Source: Chitinivorax sp. B (lineage in GTDB: Bacteria; Pseudomonadota; Gammaproteobacteria; Burkholderiales; SCOH01). Taken from it: a DNA stretch of 64,000 bases. The DNA lies in NCBI RefSeq assembly GCF_005503445.1, contig NZ_SCOH01000015.1:54202-118201 (forward strand). Direction: 5' to 3'. The notes below the pieces were generated by a model that saw only the letters and a list, made by a program, of their open reading frames with translations, was not told where the DNA came from and ran no database searches. Positions 10,113-19,426 of the stretch are shown one piece after another (positions within the stretch are counted from its first letter, which is position 1; every line of letters starts with the position of its first letter). Position numbers and translations under genes: made by a program.

Positions 10113-10862
10113 TCAGCGCTGCGGTGCCGTGTTGTCACCAAGGGCGATGGAGTGATCCACCAGCTTGCCGTCGCCGACTTCACCATGTCCTGGGATGACC
10201 CATTTCGCCTTCGGGTAACGCGCTTTGATGCGGCGCATCGACACAGGCCAGGCGTTGATATCAGAATCGCTGACTGGGTTGTAGGTGGTGGCATTCCCGG
10301 CCTTGATCAGACAGCCACCAAACAATAACCCCTGTTTGGGTAACCAGACTACGATATTGTCCGGCGCATGGCCGGCGCCTGGATAGAACAGCTGAATGTC
10401 GGGGGTGACATCAACAGTATCTTGAAATACACGTGTCGGGATTGACAGGCCTTTTGTCCTGGCAATATCTGCAGTCTTGGCATGCGCGTAGACCGGAATA
10501 TTCTGCTGCAATAAAGTGTCGATACCGCCCATGCGATCGTTATGGGAATGAGACACGACGGCTGCAATGACTGGTTGCTTCAAAGTCTGTTTGATCCAGT
10601 TCAACAATAAGACGGTCTGATCGTTGTTCCAGCCAGTATCGACCAGGACTACGCCCTTGCCGGTCTGTACGATCAGGCCATTGGCCGGAATTCGCTCGCC
10701 ATCCATGATCTCATCGGTGATGTGGCGCCACACTGTCGGCATCATCGGGGTCACACGGACATCTTCGGATAGTGCTGTCACGGGCTCGTCGGCCTGGGCG
10801 ATTTGGAATAGTCCAAAGTATGAGAACGACAGGATAAGCAGCATGCGGTGTAGAAAGTTCAT
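10113..10862 (-). CDS. Subclass B1 metallo-beta-lactamase
   Basis: A 249-residue secreted zinc hydrolase with an N-terminal signal peptide (about residues 1-24, ending in AQA-DE). All six B1 zinc ligands are visible: H105, H107 and D109 in SHSHNDRMGG (BBL 116, 118, 120), H165 in PGAGHAPDN (BBL 196), C184 in LFGGCLIK (BBL 221) and H226 in IPGHG (BBL 263). The B1 hallmarks VVWLP and the CLIK lysine are also present. It would hydrolyse penicillins, cephalosporins and carbapenems in the periplasm. It is a lone gene, convergent with the App1 gene, with no mobile-element flanks, so it looks chromosomal and intrinsic. Confidence 0.93.
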   Translation of the reverse strand: MNFLHRMLLILSFSYFGLFQIAQADEPVTALSEDVRVTPMMPTVWRHITDEIMDGERIPANGLIVQTGKGVVLVDTGWNNDQTVLLLNWIKQTLKQPVIAAVVSHSHNDRMGGIDTLLQQNIPVYAHAKTADIARTKGLSIPTRVFQDTVDVTPDIQLFYPGAGHAPDNIVVWLPKQGLLFGGCLIKAGNATTYNPVSDSDINAWPVSMRRIKARYPKAKWVIPGHGEVGDGKLVDHSIALGDNTAPQR

Positions 10863-10995
10863 GGTGAGTCACGTGTTGAAAAAGAAACATCATCATAGCC
10901 AGCAAATGGCATAGACCAAGGATGTGCACGTGTAACGTCTGTCACTGCTGACTGGTAATCAGCCATGAATGAGATTGAAGCTGTTCGTCATCAGC

Positions 10996-11448
10996 CTATG
11001 GTAGCGAGGGACGCATGACCATCAGTGTTATCACGCCGGTCAATAGGCTGGTGCTGCACCAAGCCCATATCAGCAATTGTCGGGATGCGGTTCGCCATGA
11101 AGCAGGACGGATTCCATATGTCACCATGTCTTGTAAAGCTGCTACCGTCGGCACGCGTAGCAAGCGTTCCAACTGATTGTCGATCAGTAGCAACAGCCCG
11201 GCACCCCACAGCCAGGGCTGGGTCAGATAAAAGCCATCCGTTAGCCATAAAAAGCCGATGCCGCTGGCTACCAGCAACATGCCAGCGAGGTTGTAACAAC
11301 GTTCAGCCATATTGAGTAGTATGAGCCAATGCTCGGCTCGCTCTGGCTGACTGGCGATACGATGGGCAAGTATCGGGTAGAGTAGTGCCGGCCCGACACC
11401 CACAATGGCAGCCAGAATGTGGGCAAGTTTCAGGAGTTGATAGATCAT
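10996..11448 (-). CDS. DUF2269-like integral membrane protein
   Basis: A 150-residue protein with four likely membrane helices: LLKLAHILAAIVGVGPAL at the N-terminus, a second near LAGMLLVASGIGFLWL, a third near LWGAGLLLLI, and a last at WCSTSLLTGVITLMVM. The layout and the first-helix histidine (LAHI) match the DUF2269 family, whose function is unknown. It sits between the beta-lactamase and an AraC gene read in the same direction, but gaps of about 80-130 bases argue against tight operon coupling. Confidence 0.75.
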   Translation of the reverse strand: MIYQLLKLAHILAAIVGVGPALLYPILAHRIASQPERAEHWLILLNMAERCYNLAGMLLVASGIGFLWLTDGFYLTQPWLWGAGLLLLIDNQLERLLRVPTVAALQDMVTYGIRPASWRTASRQLLIWAWCSTSLLTGVITLMVMRPSLP

Positions 11449-11528
11449 GGCAGCAGGCTTGTGTGATTGAATTGACCTGCAGCATACGTTGTGGCGTATT
11501 GGGCCGAAATTGGGCTATCGGACAGCTT

Positions 11529-12311
11529 TTATATCAAATCGGACAAATTACATTGTCGATATTGGATGGGCGTCAAGCTAGTATGGCGCTTGAACCAATG
11601 ACTGAAACCTTGGTTGGAGTCGTAGCCCAAACGTTCGGCAATCTGATGGATGGGTAATCCCTCAGCCAGCCAGATCAGGGCCAGTCGCAGTTGCAGGCGT
11701 TGTCGCCATTGCAGCCAGCTCAACCCGGTTTCTCGTAGAAAGTACCGCCGCAAGGTACGTTCAGTTGCGCCAACCTGATTAGCCCAATCATGTAATGTTC
11801 GTACATCGGCAGGGTTGGTCACCAAAGTGTTGCAGATGCGCTTGAGGCGGGCATCCCGTGGCATATCGAGTACCATGGTGTCATGTGGCGCAATGACGAT
11901 TTCATCGACCAATACGTCGATCAGTCGGTAACCCGCATCAGTCAGTGGGCTATGTTCTGTCAGGGTCACTGCCCTTGCCAGCAGCTCGTGCAGTAATGGG
12001 CTGACACGGATCAATGTCGCAGTCGTGGGCAAGCGGGCCAGCCAGTTGGGGGCGTACAGATAGATGACCTGGGAGCATATTTGACCAGCTGCATGGCCAC
12101 TATGGATTACATCGGGTGGTATCCAGATGGCAGTACCGGCCTGCAGGAGCCAACGGCGGTCATGACTTTCACCGTGCAGAACGCCAGACAGGATATGGAC
12201 AAGTTGTCCATAGGAATGGATATGAGGTTCGCTATCGTGCCCGTCATCAATGCGATGCAGGGCACGAACAGATGAGCACAGCGCGGGAGGGGATGTAACC
12301 GGCGCTGCCAT
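11529..12311 (-). CDS. AraC-family transcriptional regulator with N-terminal cupin
   Basis: A 260-residue regulator. The N-terminal half is a cupin sensor (HIHSYGQLVHILSGVL, then the WIPPDVIHSG strand with a metal- or ligand-type histidine). The C-terminal third has two helix-turn-helix motifs: VRTLHDWANQVGATERTLRRYF and HQIAERLGYDSNQGFSHWFKR. ATG 12311 was chosen because the longer frame starting at 12371 would run back into prfC; the chosen start lies only 5 bases past the prfC stop. It could be co-transcribed with prfC or control the following membrane gene. The ligand is unknown. Confidence 0.85.
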   Translation of the reverse strand: MAAPVTSPPALCSSVRALHRIDDGHDSEPHIHSYGQLVHILSGVLHGESHDRRWLLQAGTAIWIPPDVIHSGHAAGQICSQVIYLYAPNWLARLPTTATLIRVSPLLHELLARAVTLTEHSPLTDAGYRLIDVLVDEIVIAPHDTMVLDMPRDARLKRICNTLVTNPADVRTLHDWANQVGATERTLRRYFLRETGLSWLQWRQRLQLRLALIWLAEGLPIHQIAERLGYDSNQGFSHWFKRHTSLTPIQYRQCNLSDLI

Positions 12312-12316
12312 GGCGA

Positions 12317-13918
12317 TCAGTTCAGCTTGGCTGCGTGTTCGCGGGTTGCATGGAACCGTACTTTGGGCCAACGTTCTTCCGTCAGCGCCAGATTGACGCG
12401 GTTGGGTGCCAGATAGGTCAGGTTGTCAGCTGCATCGCGTGCCAGATTCATGCCGAGGTTTTTCTCGAAATCTGCCAGCATCCGGTTGTCTTCACAGCTT
12501 ACCCAGCGTGCGGTATAGATCGAGCATGATTCAAAAATGGCATCGACGCCATATTCATTCTCCAGGCGGCTCTTCACCACTTCGAACTGCAACACGCCTA
12601 CCGCACCCAGGATGATGTCAGCACCAGACAAGGGCTTGAAGACCTGTACCGCACCTTCTTCACCTAATTGTTGTAAGCCTTTTTGCAGTTGTTTCAGCTT
12701 CAACGGATTGCGGATACGCACACTACGGAACAGCTCGGGGGCAAAGAACGGAATGCCGGTGAACGATAGTTGCTCGCCTTCAGAGAATGAATCGCCGATC
12801 TGGATATTGCCGTGGTTGGGTACGCCGATGATGTCCCCGGCGTAGGCCTCTTCCACCTGTTCGCGACTGGATGCCATGAAAGTCACGACCGAGTTGGCGG
12901 CCACATCGCGTTCCAAGCGCAGGTGCTTCATCTTCATGCCGCGTTCGAACTTGCCGGAACACACGCGCAGGAAGGCAATACGGTCACGGTGTTTCGGGTC
13001 CATATTGGCCTGGATCTTGAACACAAAGCCGGAGAATTTCTGCTCATCCGGGTTGACCATGCGTACGGTGGCATCACGGCCGCAAGGTGCGGGCGCCCAA
13101 TCGATCAGCGCATTCAGGATTTCGCGTACACCGAAGTTGTTGATGGCGGAACCGAAGAATACTGGCGTCTGTTTGCCCGCCAGGAACGCTTCCAGATCGA
13201 ACGGATGGGAGGCACCCCGTACTAGTTCCAGCTCATTACGGGTATGTTCGATTTCCAGCGGGAACAGTTCATCCAGACGAGGGTTGTCGATACCCTTGAT
13301 GATTTCGGCCACACCTTGACCCGCTTTGTCTTCACCAGGGGTGAACAACATCACTTCGTCGTTCAGCAGGTGATACACCCCGCGGAAGACCTTACCCATG
13401 CCAATTGGCCAAGTGATCGGCGCGCACTGGATCTTCAATACGCTTTCCACTTCATCCAGCAGCTCCAGGTTGTCACGCACTTCGCGGTCATACTTGTTCA
13501 TGAAGGTGACAATCGGTGTGCTGCGCAGACGGCACACATTCAGCAGCTTGATGGTTTGTTCTTCCACGCCCTTTGCAGCGTCGATCACCATCAGTGCGGA
13601 ATCGACTGCAGTCAGTACGCGGTAGGTATCTTCCGAGAAGTCCTGGTGACCTGGGGTATCCAGCAAATTGATCACATGCTCGCGATAGTCGAACTGCATC
13701 ACACTGGATGCAACCGAGATACCACGTTGTTTTTCGATCTCCATCCAGTCGGAAGTCGCGAATTTGCCAGTTTTCTTACCCTTTACGGTACCGGCAAGCT
13801 GAATGGCGCCCGAAAACAGCAACAGTTTTTCGGTCAGCGTGGTTTTACCCGCATCGGGGTGGGAGATGATGGCGAAGGTGCGACGACGCGCCACTTCGTT
13901 GGCAATATGTTCGGACAT
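12317..13918 (-). CDS. prfC: Peptide chain release factor 3
   Basis: A 533-residue translational GTPase that recycles RF1/RF2 from the ribosome after termination. The GTPase motifs are intact: G1 [10 protein letters not shown]2/G3 with RGISVASS and [11 protein letters not shown], and G4 [11 protein letters not shown]. Domain II contains the expected [13 protein letters not shown] segment, and domain III carries [18 protein letters not shown]. The length is normal for bacterial RF3. An AraC gene follows 5 bases after the stop. Confidence 0.97.
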   Translation of the reverse strand: MSEHIANEVARRRTFAIISHPDAGKTTLTEKLLLFSGAIQLAGTVKGKKTGKFATSDWMEIEKQRGISVASSVMQFDYREHVINLLDTPGHQDFSEDTYRVLTAVDSALMVIDAAKGVEEQTIKLLNVCRLRSTPIVTFMNKYDREVRDNLELLDEVESVLKIQCAPITWPIGMGKVFRGVYHLLNDEVMLFTPGEDKAGQGVAEIIKGIDNPRLDELFPLEIEHTRNELELVRGASHPFDLEAFLAGKQTPVFFGSAINNFGVREILNALIDWAPAPCGRDATVRMVNPDEQKFSGFVFKIQANMDPKHRDRIAFLRVCSGKFERGMKMKHLRLERDVAANSVVTFMASSREQVEEAYAGDIIGVPNHGNIQIGDSFSEGEQLSFTGIPFFAPELFRSVRIRNPLKLKQLQKGLQQLGEEGAVQVFKPLSGADIILGAVGVLQFEVVKSRLENEYGVDAIFESCSIYTARWVSCEDNRMLADFEKNLGMNLARDAADNLTYLAPNRVNLALTEERWPKVRFHATREHAAKLN

Positions 13919-14014
13919 GGAAAACAGCCGGAGGGAGAAAAGGGCGGCATTATAACGCTTATTCAGCGACTTATTCCATGTTGCCGCTGATCATGATTGT
14001 CCAGGCCGGTATGC

Positions 14015-14037
14015 AGCCCCTGCCTGGGCCAGGGGCT
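14015..14037 (-). terminator. Possible terminator hairpin downstream of alaX
   Basis: AGCCCCTG-cctgggc-CAGGGGCT is a perfect 8-bp stem, 60 bases past the alaX stop on the minus strand and in front of prfC. There is no clear T-run, so the call is weak. Confidence 0.35.
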
Positions 14038-14096
14038 TGCGGTACCGATAATCGGATGGATTGATTTGAAAGGATTTTTTTGATCACTCCAATCTT

Positions 14097-14813
14097 TCAG
14101 GCAAATGTGATCACCACACGTCGATTTTGCTTGCCTTTGCTTTCAATTTTTTGTACCAGCATGGGGCCGATCTCTTGTGTGTTGCGCACGTGTGTCCCGC
14201 CGCAGGGTTGCAGATCGATTTGCTGCATATCGCCGATTTTCAGCAAGCGGACACGGCCAACGCCGCGCGGTGGGGAAACCGACATGGTTTTGATCAGTTC
14301 CGGTTGGGCATCCAGTTCTTCGTCGGTGATCCAGTGTGTGCTGACAGGGTGGGCGGCTTCAATCAGTGCGTTCAAGAAGGCGGCGGCGGTGGTCTTGTCG
14401 GGTTGCTCGCCTTGTAGATCGAAATCCAGTCGGCCCTTGTCTTCAGCAATCTGTCCACCCGTGACAGGGTAGGGCAATGCAACAGACAACAGGTGTAGTG
14501 CGGTGTGGATGCGCATCAGGCGATAGCGTCGGTCCCAATCGATGGTGGCGGTGACTCGATCCCCGACTCGCAGGCTGGGGCTCTCCGGTGCTGGTATGTG
14601 AACGATACTGTCGAGACCTTCGCCCTTGCGGGTATCGGTAATGCGAACGATCCGTCCATCGGCATGTTGCAATTGCCCGGTGTCGCCTGGTTGGCCGCCC
14701 CCTAGTGGGTAGAACACAGTATGGGAAAGCTGGATGCCACGCTCGTCGATGGCGATCACCTCGGCATCACAGGAAGTCAGATAAGCATCGTCGCGAAACA
14801 GGCATTGGGTCAT
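14097..14813 (-). CDS. alaX: Alanyl-tRNA editing protein AlaX
   Basis: A 238-residue free-standing editing enzyme that hydrolyses Ser-tRNA(Ala) mischarged by AlaRS. The N-terminal beta-barrel carries HTVFYPLGGGQPGD, typical of AlaX-M/L. The zinc-site residues are present: the HxxxH motif RIHTALHLL and the C-terminal CGGTHV. The length suggests AlaX-M. A ribosome-binding site GGAG lies just before ATG 14813. It forms a single-gene unit between prfC and a solute-binding protein, all on the minus strand. Confidence 0.92.
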   Translation of the reverse strand: MTQCLFRDDAYLTSCDAEVIAIDERGIQLSHTVFYPLGGGQPGDTGQLQHADGRIVRITDTRKGEGLDSIVHIPAPESPSLRVGDRVTATIDWDRRYRLMRIHTALHLLSVALPYPVTGGQIAEDKGRLDFDLQGEQPDKTTAAAFLNALIEAAHPVSTHWITDEELDAQPELIKTMSVSPPRGVGRVRLLKIGDMQQIDLQPCGGTHVRNTQEIGPMLVQKIESKGKQNRRVVITFA

Positions 14814-14920
14814 GGCAGGGGCTCCGTTGATCAGTTGTCACTGATCGTAGCCTGCCCCCAAGCCCGCGTGTAGTTACAGTTGGCGGGAAACTGCGTGTGA
14901 TGGTGTACTGGTTGGATCTG

Positions 14921-15676
14921 TCAGCCGGGGCTGGCGAAACGGTTCAAGTCCCCTCGTACCCGTGCCTTGTTGATGGCGACATTGATACGTGCCAGCAATG
15001 CCTGCTTGTTGGCGTGTTTGGCGTAGGCAAAATGAACGGGATCTTTGATCAGCGGTTTGTCGAGCACGGTAACCTGGCCTGGTCGATCCGACAATTTATC
15101 CAGCATGTGCTGGACTTGTTCGCGGGTCTTGTTGTGGGTGCTGAGCAGCACTACATCGACACGGCGCGCCATGAGTTTTCGCAAGCGAATGCTGGTGAAA
15201 TCGATGTCTTCCTCAACGTGGAACAGTCGGCCACGGTGTTGTTCGAATGCATCTCCATACACATTGCCCCGAAACACACTGACCACCTTGCCGCTTAAAT
15301 CCTCAATCCCTTGGCAGGTAAAGCCCTCACCAGCTCGGGTAACCATCCAGATGTCGTTGGTACGCACCGGGACTGAAAAATCGAACAATGCCCTGCGTCC
15401 GGCCGTAGCGGACATTCCCCAGATCAATCCCTTGCCCTGCTCAGCCAGTGCCTGTGCCCGTTTCCAAGGGTAGGGCTGGATATCGAAGCGCAGGCCCAGT
15501 TCTTTTTCCAGGTAGTGAAACAGGGCTTGTTGAAAACGCGGCGGCGGGCCTTCGGCGCCCTCCTTGTTGAATGTCTGCTTCAGCAACAGCACCTCTGTTT
15601 CTGGTGCTGCAGCCAGCCACGACGGTAAGCAGCCCGGTAGCAAAGCCAGGCTCAATATGGCCTTGCGGCGTATCAT
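14921..15676 (-). CDS. Periplasmic solute-binding protein, SBP_bac_3-like
   Basis: A 251-residue exported protein with a basic N-terminus, a hydrophobic core and an AAA-P cleavage region near residue 24. The fold markers are those of family 3 polar-amino-acid binding proteins: YPWKRAQALAEQGKGLIWGMSAT, FDFSVPV (the usual FSxPY region), and LSGKVVSVFRGN for the second lobe. No permease or ATPase is adjacent, so it is an orphan binding protein whose ligand and partner are unknown. Such orphan proteins are common in Neisseriales and may not serve transport. Confidence 0.75.
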   Translation of the reverse strand: MIRRKAILSLALLPGCLPSWLAAAPETEVLLLKQTFNKEGAEGPPPRFQQALFHYLEKELGLRFDIQPYPWKRAQALAEQGKGLIWGMSATAGRRALFDFSVPVRTNDIWMVTRAGEGFTCQGIEDLSGKVVSVFRGNVYGDAFEQHRGRLFHVEEDIDFTSIRLRKLMARRVDVVLLSTHNKTREQVQHMLDKLSDRPGQVTVLDKPLIKDPVHFAYAKHANKQALLARINVAINKARVRGDLNRFASPG

Positions 15677-16188
15677 TTTGACCTCAATTGTCTTGCCCTA
15701 ATCCAATGACCTATATTAACCGATATGCCATTGGATTAATGTGGTTTGCTGAAAATTCTCAGGGAATATTTATTTGAACTGCTCATGATTTGAATACTCA
15801 CTACGGATATATATGGATTTACGTTATTCTGGGGAGGTGTGTTAGGTGGAAAGCTGGTCACATAGGCGTTTAGCATAGGCGGCCCACATTGGGCTGCACG
15901 AAAAGCAGATAGGGCATTGGCGCGTCGATCAGGGCAGGGGATAACCCTGGCATTGAATCTTATCCGTGTATATGAACATTAAAGAATTCTAAAATTTAAT
16001 CAATTTAATTATTTACATTGATGAACCTACCGTTTTCTTAATCTTGCTGGAAAAATGGCCGCGACAATGTGTCGGCTATTACAGTCTGTTAAACTCGCCA
16101 GCAAGGCTTTGTGGACGTGCCATCCGGGCTTGTATTGCCAGGACTGGTCTGCAACGGGATTTTTCCACTATGTTATTCGGGGGGGCGT
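15677..16188. other. Intergenic region upstream of the STM4015-4011 cassette
   Basis: About 510 bases between the divergent solute-binding protein gene and the radical SAM cassette, with no recognisable gene. It is AT-rich around 15960-16020, in contrast to the GC-richer genes, and probably contains both promoters. I could not assign -35/-10 boxes with confidence. The longer in-frame start of the LRR gene at 16111 lies here but is not favoured. Confidence 0.5.
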
Positions 16189-17103
16189 ATGACCATTGGT
16201 GATCATCAGACAATATTCCATGGCAAGAAGGTGGCCGATTTCCGTCCAGACGAACCACTGTTGCTGGATACCACGGTGTATCGCATTGCCGTTGAATATG
16301 ATGACGAGACTTCGGTGGAGGATCTGCTGAATCAGTTTCTGGACCTGGCTGACAAGAGCAAGCTGGATGCCCTGATCATCGGCATCTGGGCCGACGCTTA
16401 CGAGTCATCACCCCAGCCGGTACTGGATTTACTGGTTGAACGCAGTGCCGAGCTATCGGCGTTGCGTGCGTTGTTTGTCGGTGATATCACCTATGAAGAG
16501 TGTGAAATCTCGTGGATCATTCAGGGTCGCTACAAGCCATTGCTGGATGCTTTCCCGCAGCTTGAAGTTTTGCGTATTCGTGGTTCCAGTTCATTGGAGA
16601 TCGAACCATTCGAGCACGCTAATCTACGTCAACTGACCATTGAATGCGGTGGTTTGCCATCAGACATTGTCAACAATCTGGCGAAATCCCGGTTGCCCAA
16701 ACTGGATCATCTGGAACTGTGGCTGGGGACGGATGACTATGGCTTTGATGGTGGAATCAAGCCATATGAGCAATTGCTGACAACATTGGATGCCTCGCGC
16801 TTGCGTTATCTGGGCCTGAAAGATGCCGAAATTGCTGATGAGGTCGCGATCTATGTCGCCACCCAGCCTTGGTTGGCCAAGCTAGAGACGCTCGATTTGT
16901 CGATGGGGACCTTGAGCGACATTGGGGCCGAGGCATTGTTCAATAGTGAATATGTGCGTTCCCTGAAACGGCTGGATGTATCGCATCACTACATGAGCGA
17001 TGCGTGGATGGAAAAACTGACCGAACTGCCAATTGAGGTAATCGCAGACGAGCAGCAAGAAGCTGAAGAGGATGACTGGCGCTATGTGGCAGTGGGCGAG
17101 TAA
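16189..17103 (+). CDS. STM4015 family leucine-rich-repeat protein
   Basis: A 304-residue protein with leucine-rich-repeat-like units (LEVLRIRGSSSLEIEPF, LRQLTIECGGLP, LDHLELWLG, LRYLGLKDAEI, LETLDLSMGTLSDIGAEAL, LKRLDVSHHYMSD). It ends in an acidic linker and a short aromatic tail (DDWRYVAVGE). This matches the STM4015 family named after a Salmonella locus; the function is unknown. ATG 16189 is preferred, since it begins the conserved part and is preceded by GGGGGG. It heads the cassette, and the ATP-grasp gene follows after 8 bases. It may act as a scaffold or as the substrate of the cassette enzymes (inference). Confidence 0.88.
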   Translation: MTIGDHQTIFHGKKVADFRPDEPLLLDTTVYRIAVEYDDETSVEDLLNQFLDLADKSKLDALIIGIWADAYESSPQPVLDLLVERSAELSALRALFVGDITYEECEISWIIQGRYKPLLDAFPQLEVLRIRGSSSLEIEPFEHANLRQLTIECGGLPSDIVNNLAKSRLPKLDHLELWLGTDDYGFDGGIKPYEQLLTTLDASRLRYLGLKDAEIADEVAIYVATQPWLAKLETLDLSMGTLSDIGAEALFNSEYVRSLKRLDVSHHYMSDAWMEKLTELPIEVIADEQQEAEEDDWRYVAVGE

Positions 17104-17111
17104 CGCGACGA

Positions 17112-18221
17112 ATGCGGTTGGTGTTATTGGCCCATCCAGCCCATCCGCGCGTGACCAGTTTGCAGCAGGTGTTGGTGGCGCAACATTTGCCACCCGCTGT
17201 CGTGGTGTCCTATCGTGACTGGTTGACCGACCCGACCATGTTGTTGGCAGCGCTGCAGGCTCCATGTTGGTTGAAATTGGAAGCCCCGGGCGAGGCTGAA
17301 CAGATGTCGGATGTATTGATTGCCCGTGGTGCCGCCGCCAGTGGGCAAGTAACACCACCAGCATTAAGACATGGAGAGCTGGCCCATAGTGCCTGGTGGT
17401 TCCGCGGTTTTGCCGACGCATTGCGGGAGTTGGAAGTCGCGTTGTGGCAACGTCCCTGGGTTCGTTGTGTGAACCCGCCTGCCACCATTTTGGCCATGTG
17501 TGACAAATTGGCCTGCCAGCAGCGTTTGCAACAGCATGGTATAGATACGCCATTACTGCTTGGGGCGGTCACCGGCTTTGCCGATCTGCAGGCACAGATG
17601 CAACAACAGGCAATACGACGGGTCTTCGTCAAGCCGCGTTATGGGTCGTCGGCATCGGGTGTCGTGGCATTGGAAACCGATGGTAGAGGCCGTTTTGCCG
17701 CTACCACCTCAGTCGAGATGCAAACCAGCCCGACGCCGCAGTTGTTCAATTCGCTACATATTCGGCGCTATCGCGATCAGGCCGTGGCAGTACTGATTGA
17801 TGCGCTGACGCCCAATGCGTTGTACGCCGAAGCCTGGGTACCCAAGCCGCGATCTGGAAATCAACGCTTTGATATTCGAATGGTGACATTGGCCGGTCAA
17901 CCGACTCATCGGGTAGTGCGGCTGTCTCACCACCCGATGACCAATTTGCACTTGGGCAATCAGCGCGGCAGTGTGGAGAATTATTTGTCCCTGGCTGCCA
18001 TCGAGCGCATGGAGGCGACGACAGACCTTGTCGCTGCTTGTTTTCCCGAAAGCCATGTGGCGGGCATTGACATGATTGTCACCGAGCGACGTTGCCACGT
18101 GTTGGAAGTCAATGCATTCGGCGACTGGTTGCCGCAGCTGCAGTGGCGAGGTAAAACCGTACATGAAGCACAGGTGGCTGCTTTGTTTGCCGCTGTGCCC
18201 GGTGTGATAGCCCCTTTTTGA
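17112..18221 (+). CDS. STM4014 family ATP-grasp protein
   Basis: A 369-residue protein whose C-terminal two thirds show an ATP-grasp architecture: RVFVKPRYGSSASGVVAL (phosphate-binding lysine and glycine loop), the hinge region AEAWVPKPR, RFDIRMVTLAG, and the metal-binding end GIDMIVTERRCHVLEVNAFGDW. ATP-grasp enzymes form carboxylate-amine or carboxylate-thiol bonds through acyl phosphates. Gene order and motifs fit the STM4014 family; the substrate is unknown. It starts 8 bases after the LRR gene and is followed after 18 bases by the RraB-like gene. Confidence 0.9.
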   Translation: MRLVLLAHPAHPRVTSLQQVLVAQHLPPAVVVSYRDWLTDPTMLLAALQAPCWLKLEAPGEAEQMSDVLIARGAAASGQVTPPALRHGELAHSAWWFRGFADALRELEVALWQRPWVRCVNPPATILAMCDKLACQQRLQQHGIDTPLLLGAVTGFADLQAQMQQQAIRRVFVKPRYGSSASGVVALETDGRGRFAATTSVEMQTSPTPQLFNSLHIRRYRDQAVAVLIDALTPNALYAEAWVPKPRSGNQRFDIRMVTLAGQPTHRVVRLSHHPMTNLHLGNQRGSVENYLSLAAIERMEATTDLVAACFPESHVAGIDMIVTERRCHVLEVNAFGDWLPQLQWRGKTVHEAQVAALFAAVPGVIAPF

Positions 18222-18239
18222 AAGCCCGATTGGACCCCC

Positions 18240-18587
18240 ATGATTGAATTGCGTCAACTCGAAGCCATGTTTGACAACGTGCGCGCTAATACCGACTGGA
18301 ATATGGATGGCCTGATGATGTGGGGCTATTTCTTCACCGATCGGTCCGAAGAAAAACTGGAAGCCATCATTCCAGTGCTGATGAAGCTGGGGTATCGCTA
18401 TGTTGATCTATATATTCCGGAGCTGGAAGACGATCAGGAGCCGTTCTTCTTTCTGCACGTGGAAAAAGAGGATATTCATTCGCCTGCAACGTTGCATGAG
18501 CGTAATTTGCAGTTCTATGCCCTGGCGGAGGAATATGGGCTGGACAGTTATGATGGAATGGACGTCGGCCCGGTTCAACGACACTGA
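18240..18587 (+). CDS. RraB-family protein (ribonuclease E inhibitor-like)
   Basis: A 115-residue protein resembling the RraB regulator of RNase E. It has the typical FFTDRSEEKLEAIIPVLMKLGYR strand-helix, a central LHVEKEDIHSPATLHERN segment, and a terminal LDSYDGMDVGPV, a strong hallmark of this family. E. coli RraB binds the RNase E scaffold and alters mRNA decay. Here the gene sits inside the STM401x cassette, 18 bases after the ATP-grasp gene and 32 before the hydrolase gene, so it is likely co-transcribed with them. Whether it is a functional member of the cassette or a passenger is unclear. Confidence 0.85.
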   Translation: MIELRQLEAMFDNVRANTDWNMDGLMMWGYFFTDRSEEKLEAIIPVLMKLGYRYVDLYIPELEDDQEPFFFLHVEKEDIHSPATLHERNLQFYALAEEYGLDSYDGMDVGPVQRH

Positions 18588-18619
18588 TCGCTCCCCTTTT
18601 GCCTGATTGGCTGTAAAGC

Positions 18620-19426
18620 ATGTCTCAATTCAATATGAATCAGTTGGTAGGCCGATACGATATCGTACTGATCACCCTGGATACTTTGCGTTTCGATGCT
18701 GCCCAGCAACTGTTTGCAGCGGGCCGCCTGCCGAACTTGTCCCGTTACTTGCCGGCAAGCGGCTGGGCGCGCCGTCACTCGCCCGGTAGTTTCACCTATG
18801 CGGCACATCATGCGTTCTTTGCAGGTTTTCTACCTACCCCGGCCAAGCCAGGTCGCCACCCACGCCATTTTGCAGTGGCTTTTCCAGGGAGTGAAACCAC
18901 GGCCTCAACTACCTGTGTGTTCGATACCCCCGATATCGTCAGCGGCTTGGCCGGGCGGGGGTATCGCACCATCTGCGTGGGTGGGGTGGGGTTTTTCAAC
19001 CTGAGTTCGCCATTGGGCAAGGTATTGCCTGCTTTGTTTCAGGTGAGCGAATGGTGCCCGGAATTTGGTGTCACGCATCCTAATTCGACTGCGAATCAGG
19101 TGGCCTGTGCGCAGCGGCACCTGGCCGATTGCCCGGGCCGTGCCTTTCTGTTCATCAACGTCTCGGCTATGCATCAGCCCAATCGCCATTATCTGCCAGG
19201 TTGTACCGACGATTGCCTGGACAGCCACATGGCCGCCATGGCCTATGTGGATGGCGCCCTGGCGCCCCTGTTCGATACCTTGGCCAAGCGGGGCGGGGCC
19301 TTTGTGATCTTGTGTGCAGATCATGGCACCGCCTATGGTGAAGACGGCTTCGATGGCCACCGTATTGGCCATCCAGTGGTGTGGGATGTGCCCTATGCCG
19401 AATTCCTGATTCAAGGGCAATCATGA
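18620..19426 (+). CDS. STM4013 family hydrolase (alkaline phosphatase/sulfatase fold)
   Basis: A 268-residue hydrolase. The N-terminal metal strand is IVLITLDTLRFD, the nucleophile loop is probably SPGSFTYAAHHAFFAG, and the C-terminal metal ligands lie in ILCADHGTAYGEDGFDGHRIGH. This arrangement is that of the alkaline phosphatase/sulfatase superfamily and matches the STM4013 family. It would cleave a phosphate or sulfate ester, but the substrate is unknown. It lacks a signal peptide, so it acts in the cytoplasm. Its stop overlaps the radical SAM gene start in ATGA. Confidence 0.88.
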   Translation: MSQFNMNQLVGRYDIVLITLDTLRFDAAQQLFAAGRLPNLSRYLPASGWARRHSPGSFTYAAHHAFFAGFLPTPAKPGRHPRHFAVAFPGSETTASTTCVFDTPDIVSGLAGRGYRTICVGGVGFFNLSSPLGKVLPALFQVSEWCPEFGVTHPNSTANQVACAQRHLADCPGRAFLFINVSAMHQPNRHYLPGCTDDCLDSHMAAMAYVDGALAPLFDTLAKRGGAFVILCADHGTAYGEDGFDGHRIGHPVVWDVPYAEFLIQGQS

